Source: Eledone cirrhosa
Taxonomy: Eukaryota > Mollusca > Cephalopoda > Octopoda > Eledonidae
Direction of reading: 5' to 3'
Length of the DNA: 64,000 bases
NCBI GenBank assembly: GCA_964016885.1
Contig: OZ024740.1
Span: 294,676,097 to 294,740,096 of the forward strand
The notes under the pieces are model-generated. The model searched no databases, was not told the DNA's origin, and saw only the letters and a program-made list of their open reading frames with translations. Position numbers and translations under genes: made by a program. Position 1 is the stretch's first letter, and the number at the start of each line of letters is the position of its first letter. Below, one piece after another: positions 10,727 through 22,415 of the stretch.

Positions 10727-10866
10727 CATTTTGATTATGTGAACGTCTTCATTTATTAATATTTTGAATAATATTAATAACTCCAGAAAACTTCTTTGTA
10801 GAGTGATTTTAATCTATTGTAAAACTATATTCATTGAGTAATCAATGAACCATATTAATCTTTGGT

Positions 10867-10943
10867 TATATATTATATATATATATATATATACAAACAT
10901 GTACTTCATCATTAGAGAAAAGCAGATGTATGATGATGATGAC

Positions 10944-11009
<66 letters not shown>

Positions 11010-11010
11010 A
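10867..11010. repeat. (TA)n and (TG)n microsatellites
   Basis: Two AT runs (10867-10893 and 10949-10995) pass into a TG run. Open frames on both strands here are repeat-encoded Tyr/Ile and are not genes. Confidence 0.95.
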
Positions 11011-11159
11011 CAAGTACAATTTCTCCTGGACAAGTAAGAATAGTGGAGTGAAGTAGGCATACCATTGGTAGAGAAATGGATAAAGTAATTGAGGTAGTGA
11101 GAGTAAGTGACAGAGTTAGCTTAGACTTGTCATAGGAAATGCAACAACTGTTATCTCTA

Positions 11160-13110
11160 TATGCCACACTTCAGAGACAAATGAGTAACAAGACCCTTTC
11201 TATAAGGTCCTCTTGTGTATCACTGGGCAGCACCATGATGGCTACTCTGGAGTATATGGTGGCTATGAATATGATATGAATAAGGATTATAGATCCTGGA
11301 GTTCTCTGATGCAAATGACTTAATAATCTGCAACACTAATTTCAGAAAAGTGATGATGAATACTATGTCTTACTCTGGAGAAGGATGCACCACACAACAC
11401 AGTTTAGTGATTAGTGACTTTAGATTAAGATGTACTCATAGATGGACTTATACACAAGACAATCGGGAAAAAGATGGTGTGGAAACTGAAAGATTTGTCT
11501 ATAAACCTATAGATATAGGTCCTCTAGATAAAGTGTATGATGAAAAGGAGGAGGAAACAGACTTATTATACAGAGGACAACTAGGAATTTCTACAATAAC
11601 ACCAGCTGCTGGCCATGACTGAGATCTGTAGTTGAAGCAAGGTAGCAACTAGATGAAAGGCGACATGATGGAGAAATAGTATTAAAGCCATAAAAAGTAA
11701 AAGCAGGCCTATAAAGGATTAAAGAAAAAGGCCAGCAAAAGACTATAATGTAGCTAGGGAAAAAAATAGACATCAGGCTTTCATAGTATGCTGTGAGGTT
11801 GAAAGCAAGAGGCTTGCCAATGTTCAGCAGCAAGAGAATCTGAAACATGAGGTGTTTTAGATTGCATGTTAGTGTGATGGTAGTGGAAAATTGTGTTTGG
11901 GATGACAATGGCAAACTGATAGTGAGAAATGTTATTTTGAGTGGTTGCTGAATATAAAGAATGTGTGAGAGGACGAACTACTTCAGGTAGAAACCTGCTA
12001 CTGAAATTGAGAGAATGTGAGAGGAAGATGGACTATCTCAGGTAGAAACCTGCTACTGAAATTGAATGCGAGAGGAAGATAGACCACCTCAAGTAGAAAC
12101 CTGCTATTGAAATTGAGAGTTATATCATGGAAATGGTCATTAAGGATATGAATGCAGGAAAAGCTGCCCCACCATCAAGGATAGTCACTGAGAGACAGCC
12201 TTTGATAGGATATCTCACTTTGTACTCTGGTGTTCTATTAAGAAATTAGGTATAGATAAATGGCTTGTGAAAATGGTGAAAGACATACAGGAAAGTTGTC
12301 ATTGTGAGAGTTGTAAATGAGTTCAGAGAAATTTAGTGTCTATTAAAGCTTAATTTCCAGCCCCACTCCTATTTATTATAATGTTCTAGGCCATAATAGA
12401 AGAGTTTCAGATTTGCTGTTTGTGGGAACTCCTCTATTTTGATGACCTAGTACTTCTAGCCGAATTTGTAAAAATTTAAAGAATAAAACACAGTTGTGGA
12501 AATGAAATCTAGAATTGAAATGCTTCAAAGTAAACTTAAGAAAGACTAAAGCAAGAAAAAAGACAAGGATTCTGCTGTATCAGGAAAATGGTCAGGTTCA
12601 ATATGTAGTGGTTTTCATACAGAGTATCTAATGTAAACTATTAGCATACAAGAAGCACAGCAGAATCATAGGCAAGCTGACAGAGAAGGTAGGTTTTATA
12701 TGTAGTTTAGCAGTAAGAGTACCAGCAAAATAAATTCTATCCAATGCTTGGAAGGTTTAGAATCAATAGTTTCTTTTATCTAAGTGATGTAATTAGCAGC
12801 AGAGGTGAGTCTTCCAAAAATATAGTATCCAGAATATGAACTGTTGGTGGAGGGTAGATTTTATGATGCTTGTGTATGAAATATTATATTGAATGCAGAG
12901 GATAAGTAAAGGGTGAGAAGAAATGAAGTATTATCCATTGGAAGTGTAATGTTAGTGTTTAAGAACAAGACACAGAACTGAGAAAAAAAACTGGGAATAA
13001 TAGAAACAAGATGTAGTATTGTATGGATGGTGACAGGTGGTTAAAAATATCCAGAGAAGTGCTGGAAGTTGACCACAGAATGTTGAATCTCATAAAGGAG
13101 ATGACAAATG
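11160..13110 (+). mobile_element. LINE family 1, old degraded plus-strand copy
   Basis: Fragments appear in the right order. An endonuclease end ('GCTTQHSLVISDF', about 11384-11425) is followed by a basic linker and by 'aaaagctgccccaccatcaa' (matching the 'GKA+SPSGI' block). Polymerase motif A remains as 'FDRISHFVLWCS' (about 12200-12235), and motif C as 'LLYFDDLVLLAE' (about 12431-12466; the usual YADD is YFDD). Many frameshifts and stops are present. It is a much older copy than the one at 2565-5920. Confidence 0.7.
11955..12120. repeat. Three tandem copies of a 55-60 bp unit inside the old LINE
   Basis: The phrase 'caggtagaaacctgctactg' plus 'aaattga' recurs three times with small changes, between 'gagaggacgaactac' and 'gaaattgagag'. 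It is a local expansion inside the decayed linker or polymerase region. Confidence 0.85.
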
Positions 13111-13188
13111 AACATGATAAGAGATGAATGAAATGCAGCGGTAAAGAGAAAAAACATAAAAATTATGATATCATCATCACCGTAAATG

Positions 13189-13212
<24 letters not shown>

Positions 13213-13226
<14 letters not shown>

Positions 13227-13262
13227 ATCATCATCATCATTTAACATTTGCTTTTCCATGCT
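13213..13262 (-). repeat. LINE family 1 tail remnant
   Basis: 'atcatcatcatcatttaaca' followed by 'ttttccatgctga' is the reverse complement of the family 1 3' tail. Only about 50 bases remain, next to an AT microsatellite. Confidence 0.75.
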
Positions 13263-13630
13263 GATATATATATATATATAGATGCATGCTTTTGCCTACT
13301 CCTAGTCTTTGGCATAAAACTTTCCACTATTTATGTCTGTCATAAGTTACATCTCTAGAGGAGCTTACATTTACTGTTAATAACTAGGAGAGAGAGAGAG
13401 AGCAAAAAGAACTGAGGTGAAAATAACTTCTGAAGCCATGTCCCCTTTCTATATTATATAGTTATAATTCGTTGTTCATCATATATCCAAATAAGGCACT
13501 TGGTCTTTGTTTTTCATATATTTTAAACATATTTTGTTACTTGGAATCTGAAGAAATAGCTATTTAAAATATCTGACAAGACTATAACATTTAAAACAAC
13601 TAACTTCCTCTATTAATCCTCTACAATATA

Positions 13631-13845
13631 TTAACCCTTTAGCATTTAAACCGGCCATATCTGGCCAGAATTCTCTTACCTCTTTCTGTTCAAACCAGCT
13701 GTAACTGGCCACTCATACTTATATTAAGGTATTGTTCTGAAAATAAATATCAAAATCTCATAGATTCGATATTATGTGAAATAAAGCCTTTACTGCAAAA
13801 ATACAATAGTATATATGTTGAGTAATGTAAATGCTAAAGGGGTAA
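13631..13845. mobile_element. TTAA-flanked MITE, family A (piggyBac-like)
   Basis: Begins TTAA-CCCTTTAGCATTTAAA and ends TAAATGCTAAAGGG-GTAA. The two ends are inverted repeats of about 17 bases, and the right TTAA has one change. TTAA target sites and CCC-starting ends are the hallmark of piggyBac-type elements; the assignment is inferred because no transposase is present. Other copies: 37040-37461, 49778-49993 and 53571-53776. Confidence 0.8.
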
Positions 13846-14204
13846 TCCTCATTCTTTCCACAAACACATTACATTATTCTGAGTGTAGAACACTTGATTT
13901 TGTTTTTGTAGAAATCTCTATAAGATTAAGAGGATGGAACATAAGTTGTTTAAGAAATAACTCTGGTCTAAAGGATTTTACAGCAGTTTTCAGTTGTCCT
14001 GTTGATATTCAATAACTGAACATGAAATTGTAAAATCTAGGATTATTATTCTTATTTAAAATTAAATTTTTTCAATCATAGGAATTTTGTGAACTGAAGA
14101 GAAATTTCATTAAATGCTTAATAAAATGAGAGAAACCTTAATTTTTTGTTTTTCACCTAAATATGGAAAGGAACCAATCATTAGATTGGACAGTGGAAAT
14201 AGAC

Positions 14205-14287
14205 TATCAACTGGTTAGTCTAGGAATCAAACCCACAACCTTATGATCATGAGTCTAATACACTAACCACTAGTCCACATGCCTTCA
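14205..14287 (-). mobile_element. tRNA-like SINE head, third subfamily
   Basis: On the minus strand 'gcatgtggactagtggttag' (A-box region) and 'gtgggtttgattcctag' (B-box region) have tRNA-like spacing. The related copies at 36005 and 53155 carry a longer body. It is not a functional tRNA, because no matching acceptor-stem ends are visible. Confidence 0.6.
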
Positions 14288-15311
14288 ACAATATAAAACG
14301 TTTATAATCTTGTATGAACTAAATTTTTAGAACTACTGCAAATAATGTAAAGGCAGGAGTTTATGATAGTAACAGTAGTTGCACTTTCTGAGATAAAATA
14401 TAAAATAGCACTGAGTAAAAGAACAAAAATGACAACTGAAACAGATAAACAGTTAAAAACCCGTTTTTTTCTGTGTATTGGCAGTAGTGGATTAAACTTG
14501 CTTGGTTCCTGGCAGACATTTTAATGGAGTCCTTGCATATTATTTACGATAGCCCCAAAATTAATTAGAGCCACCTTTAAATATTGCAGGGTCAAGTCAG
14601 CCTCCCACCTCAATCTGCCACTGTGTATCGGAATAAGATACATAAATTAATTTTATCTACAGAAAAATTTGCTTCTGAAACCATAAGGATTGCATTGTAA
14701 CATAATTTAAAAATTTTCTAAAAATATAAGTTTTATTATTAAAAGTAAAATATTTGACAGCAACCTACCACATCTGTTCAACATTTGTTAATGAAGTGAA
14801 AATGGAAAAGTTCAAGAACATTGGTAAGAAAATGTTCATAAGGATGCTTCAAAGAAATAAAAATTATTAATTAAAAATTGGCACATAGGATAAAGTATTC
14901 CATTATGCAAGCAGTTAAAAAAAAACTTTCATACATATTTAGATTAAGGCATATATTACTGAGATCAACAAACAAGGTGTACAGGTGAACAAACGTTTTA
15001 GAGAAATAATACTACCAATTTCCAGGTTATCCATCTATCTCTCTTTCTCTCAGTATATATTATATATTGCAAAATTCAGTACAACTATTACTCTGAGTTT
15101 GGTGCTACGAGCAATCTTCAGATAAGAAGACCACTCCCATTTAATGGGATACTTGGAAAGTTATGTTAAGTTTTTTTCCCTTGAAATATATATTCACATT
15201 ATTTTTTAAAATATTTAATACTCTTCTTTATTTTCCAACCATAAAAAAGAGCTATACTATACACACACCAACGCACAAAAGTTATACAATTGTATAGTAA
15301 AAGGTATTTAG
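14288..15311. other. AT-rich sequence, nothing recognised
   Basis: No repeat family or coding frame was recognised. Confidence 0.45.

Positions 15312-15340
<29 letters not shown>
15312..15340. repeat. Poly(A) run
   Basis: 29 consecutive A. No retroposed body could be identified directly upstream. Confidence 0.9.
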
Positions 15341-15342
<2 letters not shown>

Positions 15343-15377
15343 ATATTTCTTTTGTGATCCAAAGTGCTAATTGACAT

Positions 15378-15421
15378 GATCATCATCATTTAACGTCTAT
15401 TTTCCATGCTAGCATGGGTTG
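15378..15421 (-). repeat. LINE family 1 tail, solo
   Basis: 'atcatcatcatttaacg' followed by 'ttttccatgctagcatgggt' is an extreme 5'-truncated LINE 3' end. Confidence 0.85.
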
Positions 15422-16272
15422 TTAATAGCAATTAAAATAGTAATAAAATATAGAAAAATTTAAAAAGAAATGTCAAAAGCAGGATAAAAGTGATATTGAA
15501 GATAGACACAAAAATAAATATTTCAATGATATAGGGTATTTAACAATTGCAATCAATTATTTAATAATGTTAAAGCATTTTTTTTTTATAGATTTAAAAC
15601 ATGGAAAACTTAGGCTTAATAACCAGCGTTTAGATAAGGCACAATATCTACATATCTGGGTAAGATGAAATGTTAGAATTACGCATACAAAATTCTAATG
15701 AATAAGTACCAAAGATTCTATAGTAAAAATATATGTAATGATTGAATTTTTACCATTTCTTCAAAACTCATCATTCAAATTATATGATTCAGTTTACAAT
15801 CTGATTTACAGTTATATTCACAGTGTACCTAAGGGTGTTAGTTTTACTTTACAAATAAAATTTCACAAAGCAACATTAGTAGTTGTTTGCCAGCACCATT
15901 TTTATCAAATGTTACACACACATGCACACACTTTTCTTTTTAAACAATTGTAACATTGGATGTTGAAGTAAATTTATAAAAAAATTTTAAACATAAAAAA
16001 ATGTTATAGATGACTTTGAAAGAAGGAAAAACTAAATATTCCAACCATTAGAATTATCAAAATAAAATGCAGATAATATATGAAATGTGCACTCAGTTAA
16101 GTATTTCAATAATTGTTTAACTGATAATAAATCTGAAAAATATGTTTTCAATTTGATGCTCATTTCCAATACCTAATTTCAAACTTTCAGAAATGAGAAT
16201 ACATTTTTCCTCTTAGTATATACCCACCCCCATAAAAAAAAGTGAAACACTTATAACAAAATTCCTACACAA

Positions 16273-16279
<7 letters not shown>
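15422..16279. other. AT-rich sequence, nothing recognised
   Basis: No gene or repeat family was recognised. A 71-residue plus-strand frame (15738-15953) shows no motif. Confidence 0.4.
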
Positions 16280-16312
<33 letters not shown>

Positions 16313-16322
16313 CACACACATA
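16280..16322. repeat. (TG)n(TA)n(CA)n microsatellite
   Basis: 'gtgtgtgtgtgtgtgt' passes into 'atatatatat' and then 'cacacaca', an almost self-complementary block. Confidence 0.9.
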
Positions 16323-16379
16323 TTCTGTGAAACATTTACAATACTTTTTCAAAAGTCAAAAATAATTTTAACTGCAGGA

Positions 16380-17765
16380 CCACACATCTGATTCCCCACT
16401 TTTCCCTGCTTGCAAGGGTTGGACAGGTCCTATTCAGCACAGCATCTCTCCACTTGTCACGGTCCTTCGTCATCTCCTCCGTGAGTTTCAGCGATCTGAG
16501 GTCTGCTCTCACCACCTCCGCCCATGTTTTTCATGGTCTACCTCTACTAGGATTTCTTGGCACTTCCTTACCCAGCGGTCATCCTCCATGCGCATCATAT
16601 GTCCATACCATCTCAGTCTTCTCTCCCGCACACCACAACTTATCCCTTTTATATCCAGTTTCTTTCTCAACTCATCCATGCTTGGTCACGCACATTGACA
16701 TTGCACATCCAACGGAGCATACTTGCTTCATTTCTCTCCAGCCGTCGCACATCCTCTGCAGTTACTGCCCATGTCTCACTACCATGCAGCATCGCGCATC
16801 TCACACAGGCATCATATAACCGTCCTTTCGTACACAGGGAGAAACCCTTCTTTGTCAACAGAAGAAGCAGCTCCCTAAACTTCTTCCAACCCGTCCTGAT
16901 TCTAGATACTATGACCTCGGAACTCCCCTCCCATGCTAATTTGATCACCTAGGTACTGGAAGCTATCAATCACTTCTATTGAACCCACCTGCATTGGGAA
17001 AATGTGTATCACTGCGATTACTACTGCCAACTTTCCCTGTACATCTACTGCATACGTAGTTTTCCCTACCCGTTAGTTTGCCTGCTATCCCACTACATCT
17101 CTTGTGTACCCAAGATCTGCATTGCGTACATTTTATGGAATTTATGCCAGTTCCTTTCCTACATATCGAACATGACCATTTCCCTGATGGAATTAGAGTA
17201 TTGTCCTCTCTTCTACTTATCAACACTTTTGTCTTAGCTATGTTCACTCCCAGTCCTCTTGATTTCAACTGTTGTTTCCATAGCCAGAATTTATTCTCTA
17301 TCTCCTCTACTGATTCTGCTATAAGAACCAGATCATCAGCATAGAGAAGTTCCCATGGGCATCCAGTCTTAAACTCCTCTGTTATGGCTTGGAGGACTAT
17401 AATGAACAAGAGCGGTCTGAGGACGGAACCCTGATGTACACCTACTTGTATCTGGAATTCCTCACTAAACTCCATTCCTACTCTTACTTTACTGACAGCA
17501 CCCCTGTACATAGCTTGCACTGTCCTCACAAGCCATTCCTCTACATCTAGTTTCCTTAGGGACCACCAAATGACAGATCGGGGCCTTCTCTAGGTCAACA
17601 AAAGCTAAGTATAGTGGTTTATTCTTCTCTAAAAATCTCTCTTGTAGTTGCCTCACTAAGAAGAGGGCATCTGTTGTACTTTTCCGAGGCACAAAACCAA
17701 ACTGCATTTCATCTAATTTGACCCTTTCTCTAATCAGTTGCGCTAATATTCTCTCTGCCACTTTT
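16380..17765 (-). mobile_element. LINE family 1 (subfamily b), 5'-truncated copy
   Basis: The minus strand carries polymerase motif A ('AFVDLEKA', in the frame 17489-17761), motif B 'QGSVLRPLL', an intact motif C 'YADDLVLI' and the C-terminal 'MLHGSETWAVTAEDVRRLER' block (16667-16948). The 3' end (16390-16430) has 'ttttccctgcttgcaagggt' instead of 'ccatgctagcatggg'. It shares that version with the fragment at 40740-41005, so this is a distinct subfamily. The region after motif A is deleted: 'LEKA' is followed at once by unrelated residues. Confidence 0.88.
16966..17529 (-). pseudogene. LINE polymerase fragment with complete C4HC3 PHD-like finger
   Basis: The 187-residue frame includes the palm end (QGSVLRPLL, YADDLVLI) and thumb. 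It then has C-x2-C, C-x2-C, H-x2-C ('CRKGTG', 'CTQC', 'WVHKRC') and, after 'SGIAGKLTGRENY', 'VCSRC'. All eight metal ligands of a PHD finger are in the expected order. The copy at 3487-4695 shares the first six. In chromatin proteins PHD fingers read histone tails; a role in target choice here would be inference only. Confidence 0.82.
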
Positions 17766-18545
17766 CTTTTTGAAATGCTTTCTAATGAAATTAATCTAGA
17801 ATATTTGTAAAAAATGAATACTAAATAATGATTACTAACAAAATGTAAGAAATAATTTTCTTTTACACATGACGTAAATTAAATCTACATAGTTGACAGT
17901 AGTTGAATATAAACTTGAACACTAGACTAGTTGTATCTGAAGAAAGTTAGAAAATCCCTTTGAGAATAATTTTAACAAAATCTAAATGAAGGCTCACAAT
18001 GATGTGGAGAAAAATGGAAATTTGCAGCATTTACATGTTTCCCAAGGATAGTAGCACCTCCTCCTTCACAAAAAGAGAGTAGCACCCCTTCTTCACAAAA
18101 AGACTAGCTCATGGATTTCACTGAAACAACTACACTATCAGACAAGCTAGTTAATAAAAGCAAGTCATTAAATTTAGACTTACAATATTTCAGTCAAGTA
18201 ATATCCAGTATTGTCAGGATAATAATGCTTCTTTTTCTTCTTTATGTAAGGTTAAGATAAACATTTACACAATAGTGCTATAAGGATATCACAACATTAT
18301 ACCTTGAACAGGCTGAGCAATTATGTATCTCTTGATGGAAAACGGTGTATTCACACTATCAGATATATCCACAAGTAGGGAATTGATTCAAATAAGAATT
18401 CAAAACATAAATCCAGTGGTTATTGTTGTAATACGCCTCAGAAAAAAAATAGGAATCAGCAGTTGGTACTTTGTAGTTAAATATCCTCAACTAAAATCAT
18501 CAACTTGTAGTAATCTTTCATCAAAAGCTCACATCATGTGTGAGG
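17766..18545. other. AT-rich sequence, nothing recognised
   Basis: No coding or repeat structure was recognised. 'agtagcaccyctycttcaca' is locally duplicated near 18047-18100. Confidence 0.4.

Positions 18546-18577
<32 letters not shown>
18546..18577. repeat. Poly(A) run
   Basis: More than 30 consecutive A on the plus strand, with no recognised retroposed body next to it. Confidence 0.9.
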
Positions 18578-18579
<2 letters not shown>

Positions 18580-19190
18580 ATTCTGCAATGAAACATTTCT
18601 GATATCACAATTTAGTTTCTTCCATTCAATACCTCAAAAGTTTATAATTATCTTTTATATGAAGGCTAAGTTTCAGATTTTAAAACAGATTTTTAAAAAT
18701 GTAAAGTATATTATTAACTCAGCCAACTTTTCATTTACATAATTTTATAGAAAATCAACGTTTTCATTTTAAATTAGATAAAAAATACACTATACATACA
18801 CACAAAAAAATATGTATGTGTACTCACACACACAGGCATACAAATATAAAGACATGCATACATGCATATGTTATAACTTGCATATCACTTGGAGAATAGG
18901 AAGCATGCAACCGATTTAAAATTTCTTAGGCACTTTCTGGTCTGGTATAAACTTAAAAATAAATTTATAGAGAAATATAATTTATACAACTGAGCACATT
19001 TCTTAAGTTGCACATTATTATTAATATTTTTTAGTGCAATATGAAGTCTGTTCATGAAAAAAAAATGTTGAAATTTTGGTAATGAAATCTTAGATAAAAA
19101 TACCAATAAACGTTTGCTAATAGTATTTAAAAACCGGTTTCAAGACAGGAGTTTATCATAAGATTAGAAAGAAACAATAGAGGATACAGC
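18578..19190 (-). other. Probable 3' UTR and downstream flank of the nuclear receptor gene
   Basis: This stretch follows the receptor stop codon in the sense of the gene and holds no repeat family that was recognised. No clear AATAAA on the minus strand was found, so the transcript end is not placed. Confidence 0.35.
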
Positions 19191-19432
19191 TCATATTGTC
19201 ATAATTTCATAAAGAAGAGGATTTTCTCTGAAAACAGCCCATTCAACCTTCATTGAATGTATAAGCTTAACATTCCATTCTGTAAGAGTTCGTAATGACA
19301 TAAGACGGTCAAAAATTTTTGCAAGACGTTGTTTACTTGAAGGGTCCCTCTGAGTCAAAAAATAGTCAAGACAATTGACTAATTTCAGTTGAATTTCTTC
19401 AACTTTCTTTGGTTCCTCAAGAGTGCACCTAT
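19191..19432 (-). CDS. Nuclear receptor exon 6: ligand-binding domain C-terminus, AF-2 and stop
   Basis: Follows an acceptor 'tttctttccag'. The first two bases complete Asp309 in 'SVDRCTLEE'; Arg310 sits in the helix 8-9 loop where heterodimer-class receptors keep Arg. Helices 9-11 follow ('[12 protein letters not shown]', '[16 protein letters not shown]'). The protein ends with 'PLLYEIMTI' and TGA at 19193-19191. The AF-2 pattern (hydrophobic pair, x, Glu384, hydrophobic pair) implies coactivator recruitment is possible. So this is not a truncated, constitutively repressing form of the Rev-erb kind. Confidence 0.92.
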
Positions 19433-22372
19433 CTGGAAAGAAAAAAAGAGAATGCAATTGAATACACTAGTTTTAAAATAACAAAATGAATCACAGGTTG
19501 AACACATTAGGATTATCATATTTCTATTCCTTATAAAACAATTGTTGGCCAGCATGTTTGTACTCCAGAAAAGACAGGGTTGATCGTTTCAAGAATCTAT
19601 TAACTCTTAACAACCTAATCATAATGAAATTATTGTGTACAGTGCTCAGGTGCACTACAATTCATCAAAGGTGCATGTATAGTACATACAATAATGTACA
19701 AATGTCAGGAAAGCAAACAGTGTATGAGTCATGATATACATGTGTGAGTGTGTTTGGAGGGGGAATATCAGGAAGCATGGCGGTTTTAAAGGATGCAGTG
19801 ACTCAGCAGCTAAGAACTGATGCAGGTAGTTGTTCCAAAGTGGTTTCACAGAAAATATCTAAAAATGGGTTTGTTAATTCAAATGTTTAGAGTATCTTTA
19901 CCAGTAGACAAATTGTTGTGAACATTTACAGTATTAAAAGTAAAGATTAATAGTCTTTACTTTTAATATTGTATAGACTCTAATGTGATGTCATAGTTCT
20001 GTTTTATACTTTTTCAATAATGTTTTTGCTATGATGATGAGGATGTTAAGAGTTAATAGAATTTCTTATGTGTAATCTCTGTTCATCATTTGGAATGCTT
20101 AAAATATCTATGACTTTAATAATGAATTGTCTCTCTCACACACAAACACAATTAGTTAAAGAAGAACACTAGGTACATTATGCTCCCAGGTTTGAGGAAC
20201 ATTTCAACAGGATTTAATGCCTCAACTTAGTTCTTTTTTTTCTGGAATTTGTAAAAATAGGAATCAAACAGTACACTAGGAGACCAGCTGGTACAGAAAA
20301 TCTATTTTAAAAAAGATAATGCAATTATCAACTCACCAACTGACATAATACTAATAGCCTGTATCAAACCAATTTCATCACAATCCAGGTGTAATTTTTG
20401 TAATCCTTCACTAAAATGAAATACTGCTTCCAAAAATTCGCGGTCCCATATTCGTGATATTTCTTCAAAATGATAACAAGATCCATTTTGTCCCATTGCT
20501 ACTTTCAAAACCGGGTTCAGCATATTAAAGTTGCCAAGATACCAAAATTCAAATCGAGATGCTAAAATGAAGAAAAAAAGATATATATAAAAAAAAAGCT
20601 AAAACATTTACATATAAAGAAACTTTGAATGGCTTGGGGAAGCTGCACAAATCTTGTACACAGATACTGTTAGTAAGGGGAACTATAGCAGCTGTGTACA
20701 CAGATATTGTTAGTAAGGTTGTAGCGAAATCTGTCCACACCTTGACCCCTGGGTGACATTTAACGGTCATTTTGTGGTTTATCTCTTTTTAGGCGTCAAC
20801 ATATCTAAGAGTGGATGACCTCTAAAGTTCAACCCTTTGTTCTCAAGGCTTGGAGACAGAGGAAGCAACATAGATAAATAGCCTGCATTATATTAGACCA
20901 GGCAGCAGTTCGGAGCGGTTCTTGATAGAGTAAACATGTAAAACATTTGCTTTCTACAGACTCCTTGGGGTTTTACAGACTCTTACTCTCTCTCTCCTGG
21001 TTTTACAGACTCTTGCTTTCTCTCTTAGTTTTACAGACTCTTATTACTCTCTCTTTCACTCAATCTCTATCTCTTGGTCTCTCTCCTAACCAAGCCAGTG
21101 AAGTTCATGAAGTTTTCTTGGTAAATACAATTTAATTCTACTTTTGCAAACAAACAAAGACCATAATTATTGTGTATTTTTCGTATAGTTTCGGCGAAAG
21201 CTATTTTCAATAAATTAATAATATAGCAGATTGGTGTCATCGTGGTTCATTTATATATATTCATTTTCTGCGTGGTCAAGGAACTATCATAGCATCATCA
21301 TCTTAATGAACACTTACTTACCTGCACACATGCAACCTCTGGTCACACTGTATCACACAACAGTGACCACATGACATAGCAAGCTACAAGTGAGCACACA
21401 CATGCAACAAACAAATCAACACCACAACATGACCCATTAAACAATCGCTATAAGGTGAACTATAGAAGCTGTGTACACAGATATTGTTAGTAAGGGGAAC
21501 TATAGAAGCTGAGTACGCAGATACTGTTAGTAAGGGGAACTATAGAAGCTGTGTACATATATACTGTTAGTAAGGGGAACTATAAGAGCTGAGTACACAG
21601 ATTCTGTTAGTAAGGGGAACTATAAGAGCTGAGTACACAGATTCTGTTAGTAAGGGGAACTATAGGAGCTGAGTACACAGATTCTGTTAGTAAGGGGAAC
21701 TATAGAAGCTGTGTACACAGATACTGTTACTAAGGGGAACTACAGATACTGTTACTAAGGGGAACTATAGAAGCTGTGTACATAGATACTGTTAGTAAGG
21801 GGAACTATAGGAGCTGTGTACACAGATACTGTTAGTAAAAAGAACTATAGAAGCCACAGATATTGTGAGAGCAATGATTTCAGTGAAGAATTTAACATAC
21901 AAGTAGGTGTCAATTGGGGCTTGATTCTTTGCTCCCTCCTGTTTATTATAATTCCTTAGGCCATAACAGAGGAATTTTATGGCTGGCTGTCTGTGAGAAC
22001 TTCTGTACATCAATAATCCAGTTCTCAAGTTGAATCTATCAAAGTATTAGAGATATGGGAGTCAAACTCCACCATTGATTTGTACTATCACTTCTGTTCA
22101 TTATTTACATGAATTGAGAGATTACAGCTTTGATACTATGGGCATGTGGTTAGAATATCAGGAAAGAATTGCTGGACAGATTTTACAGGCAAAACCAACT
22201 GGCAGGAGAGCCAGGGATAAACCCCGAGAAAGATGGTTGGATCACATCCATGAGCTTGGCTGGTCTCATCTGGGGATCTAGCTGGAGACAATTGCTTCTG
22301 ACAAGACCCACTGGAAGGAGTGTTTGAGGAATCTGCCCCCTCAACCCTCTCAGGAATAAGTGGAGAAAGAAG

Positions 22373-22415
<43 letters not shown>

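Larger units (their letters stand above)
10168..10772. repeat. 605 bp near-perfect palindrome (foldback element)
   Basis: The left arm (10168-10467) reads as the reverse complement of the right arm (10468-10772), with virtually no spacer. The centre is 'gaaataaataaataaattta'. The ends are 'attattcaaaatat' and 'atattttgaataat'. The arms differ by small indels; for example, the left has 'ataagtataaggag' where the right has the equivalent of 'ataaggag', and the right carries an extra 'aaaac' near 10725. These differences argue against a simple read or assembly fold-back. A transcript from either strand would form a hairpin of about 300 bp. Each arm contains a CTGATGA-stem-GAAA motif. Confidence 0.9.

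Noticed and set aside
10168..10772. Palindrome as an assembly or sequencing fold-back artefact
   Set aside because: The arms differ by several small indels and substitutions spread along their length, which a fold-back read would not show. Long-read confirmation would still be useful.
10845..11167. Tyr/Ile-rich frames on both strands
   Set aside because: Encoded by a (TA)n run.
14205..14287. Candidate functional tRNA
   Set aside because: The boxes are tRNA-like, but no cloverleaf with paired ends could be drawn, and related copies carry SINE bodies.
20549..20770. 73-residue minus-strand frame beside receptor exon 5
   Set aside because: It is the intron upstream of exon 5 read in a chance frame through the satellite; the true exon starts at 20561 after an AG.
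21451..21855. Regular 40 bp repeats resembling a CRISPR array
   Set aside because: Units are contiguous with no unique spacers, and the setting is an animal intron.
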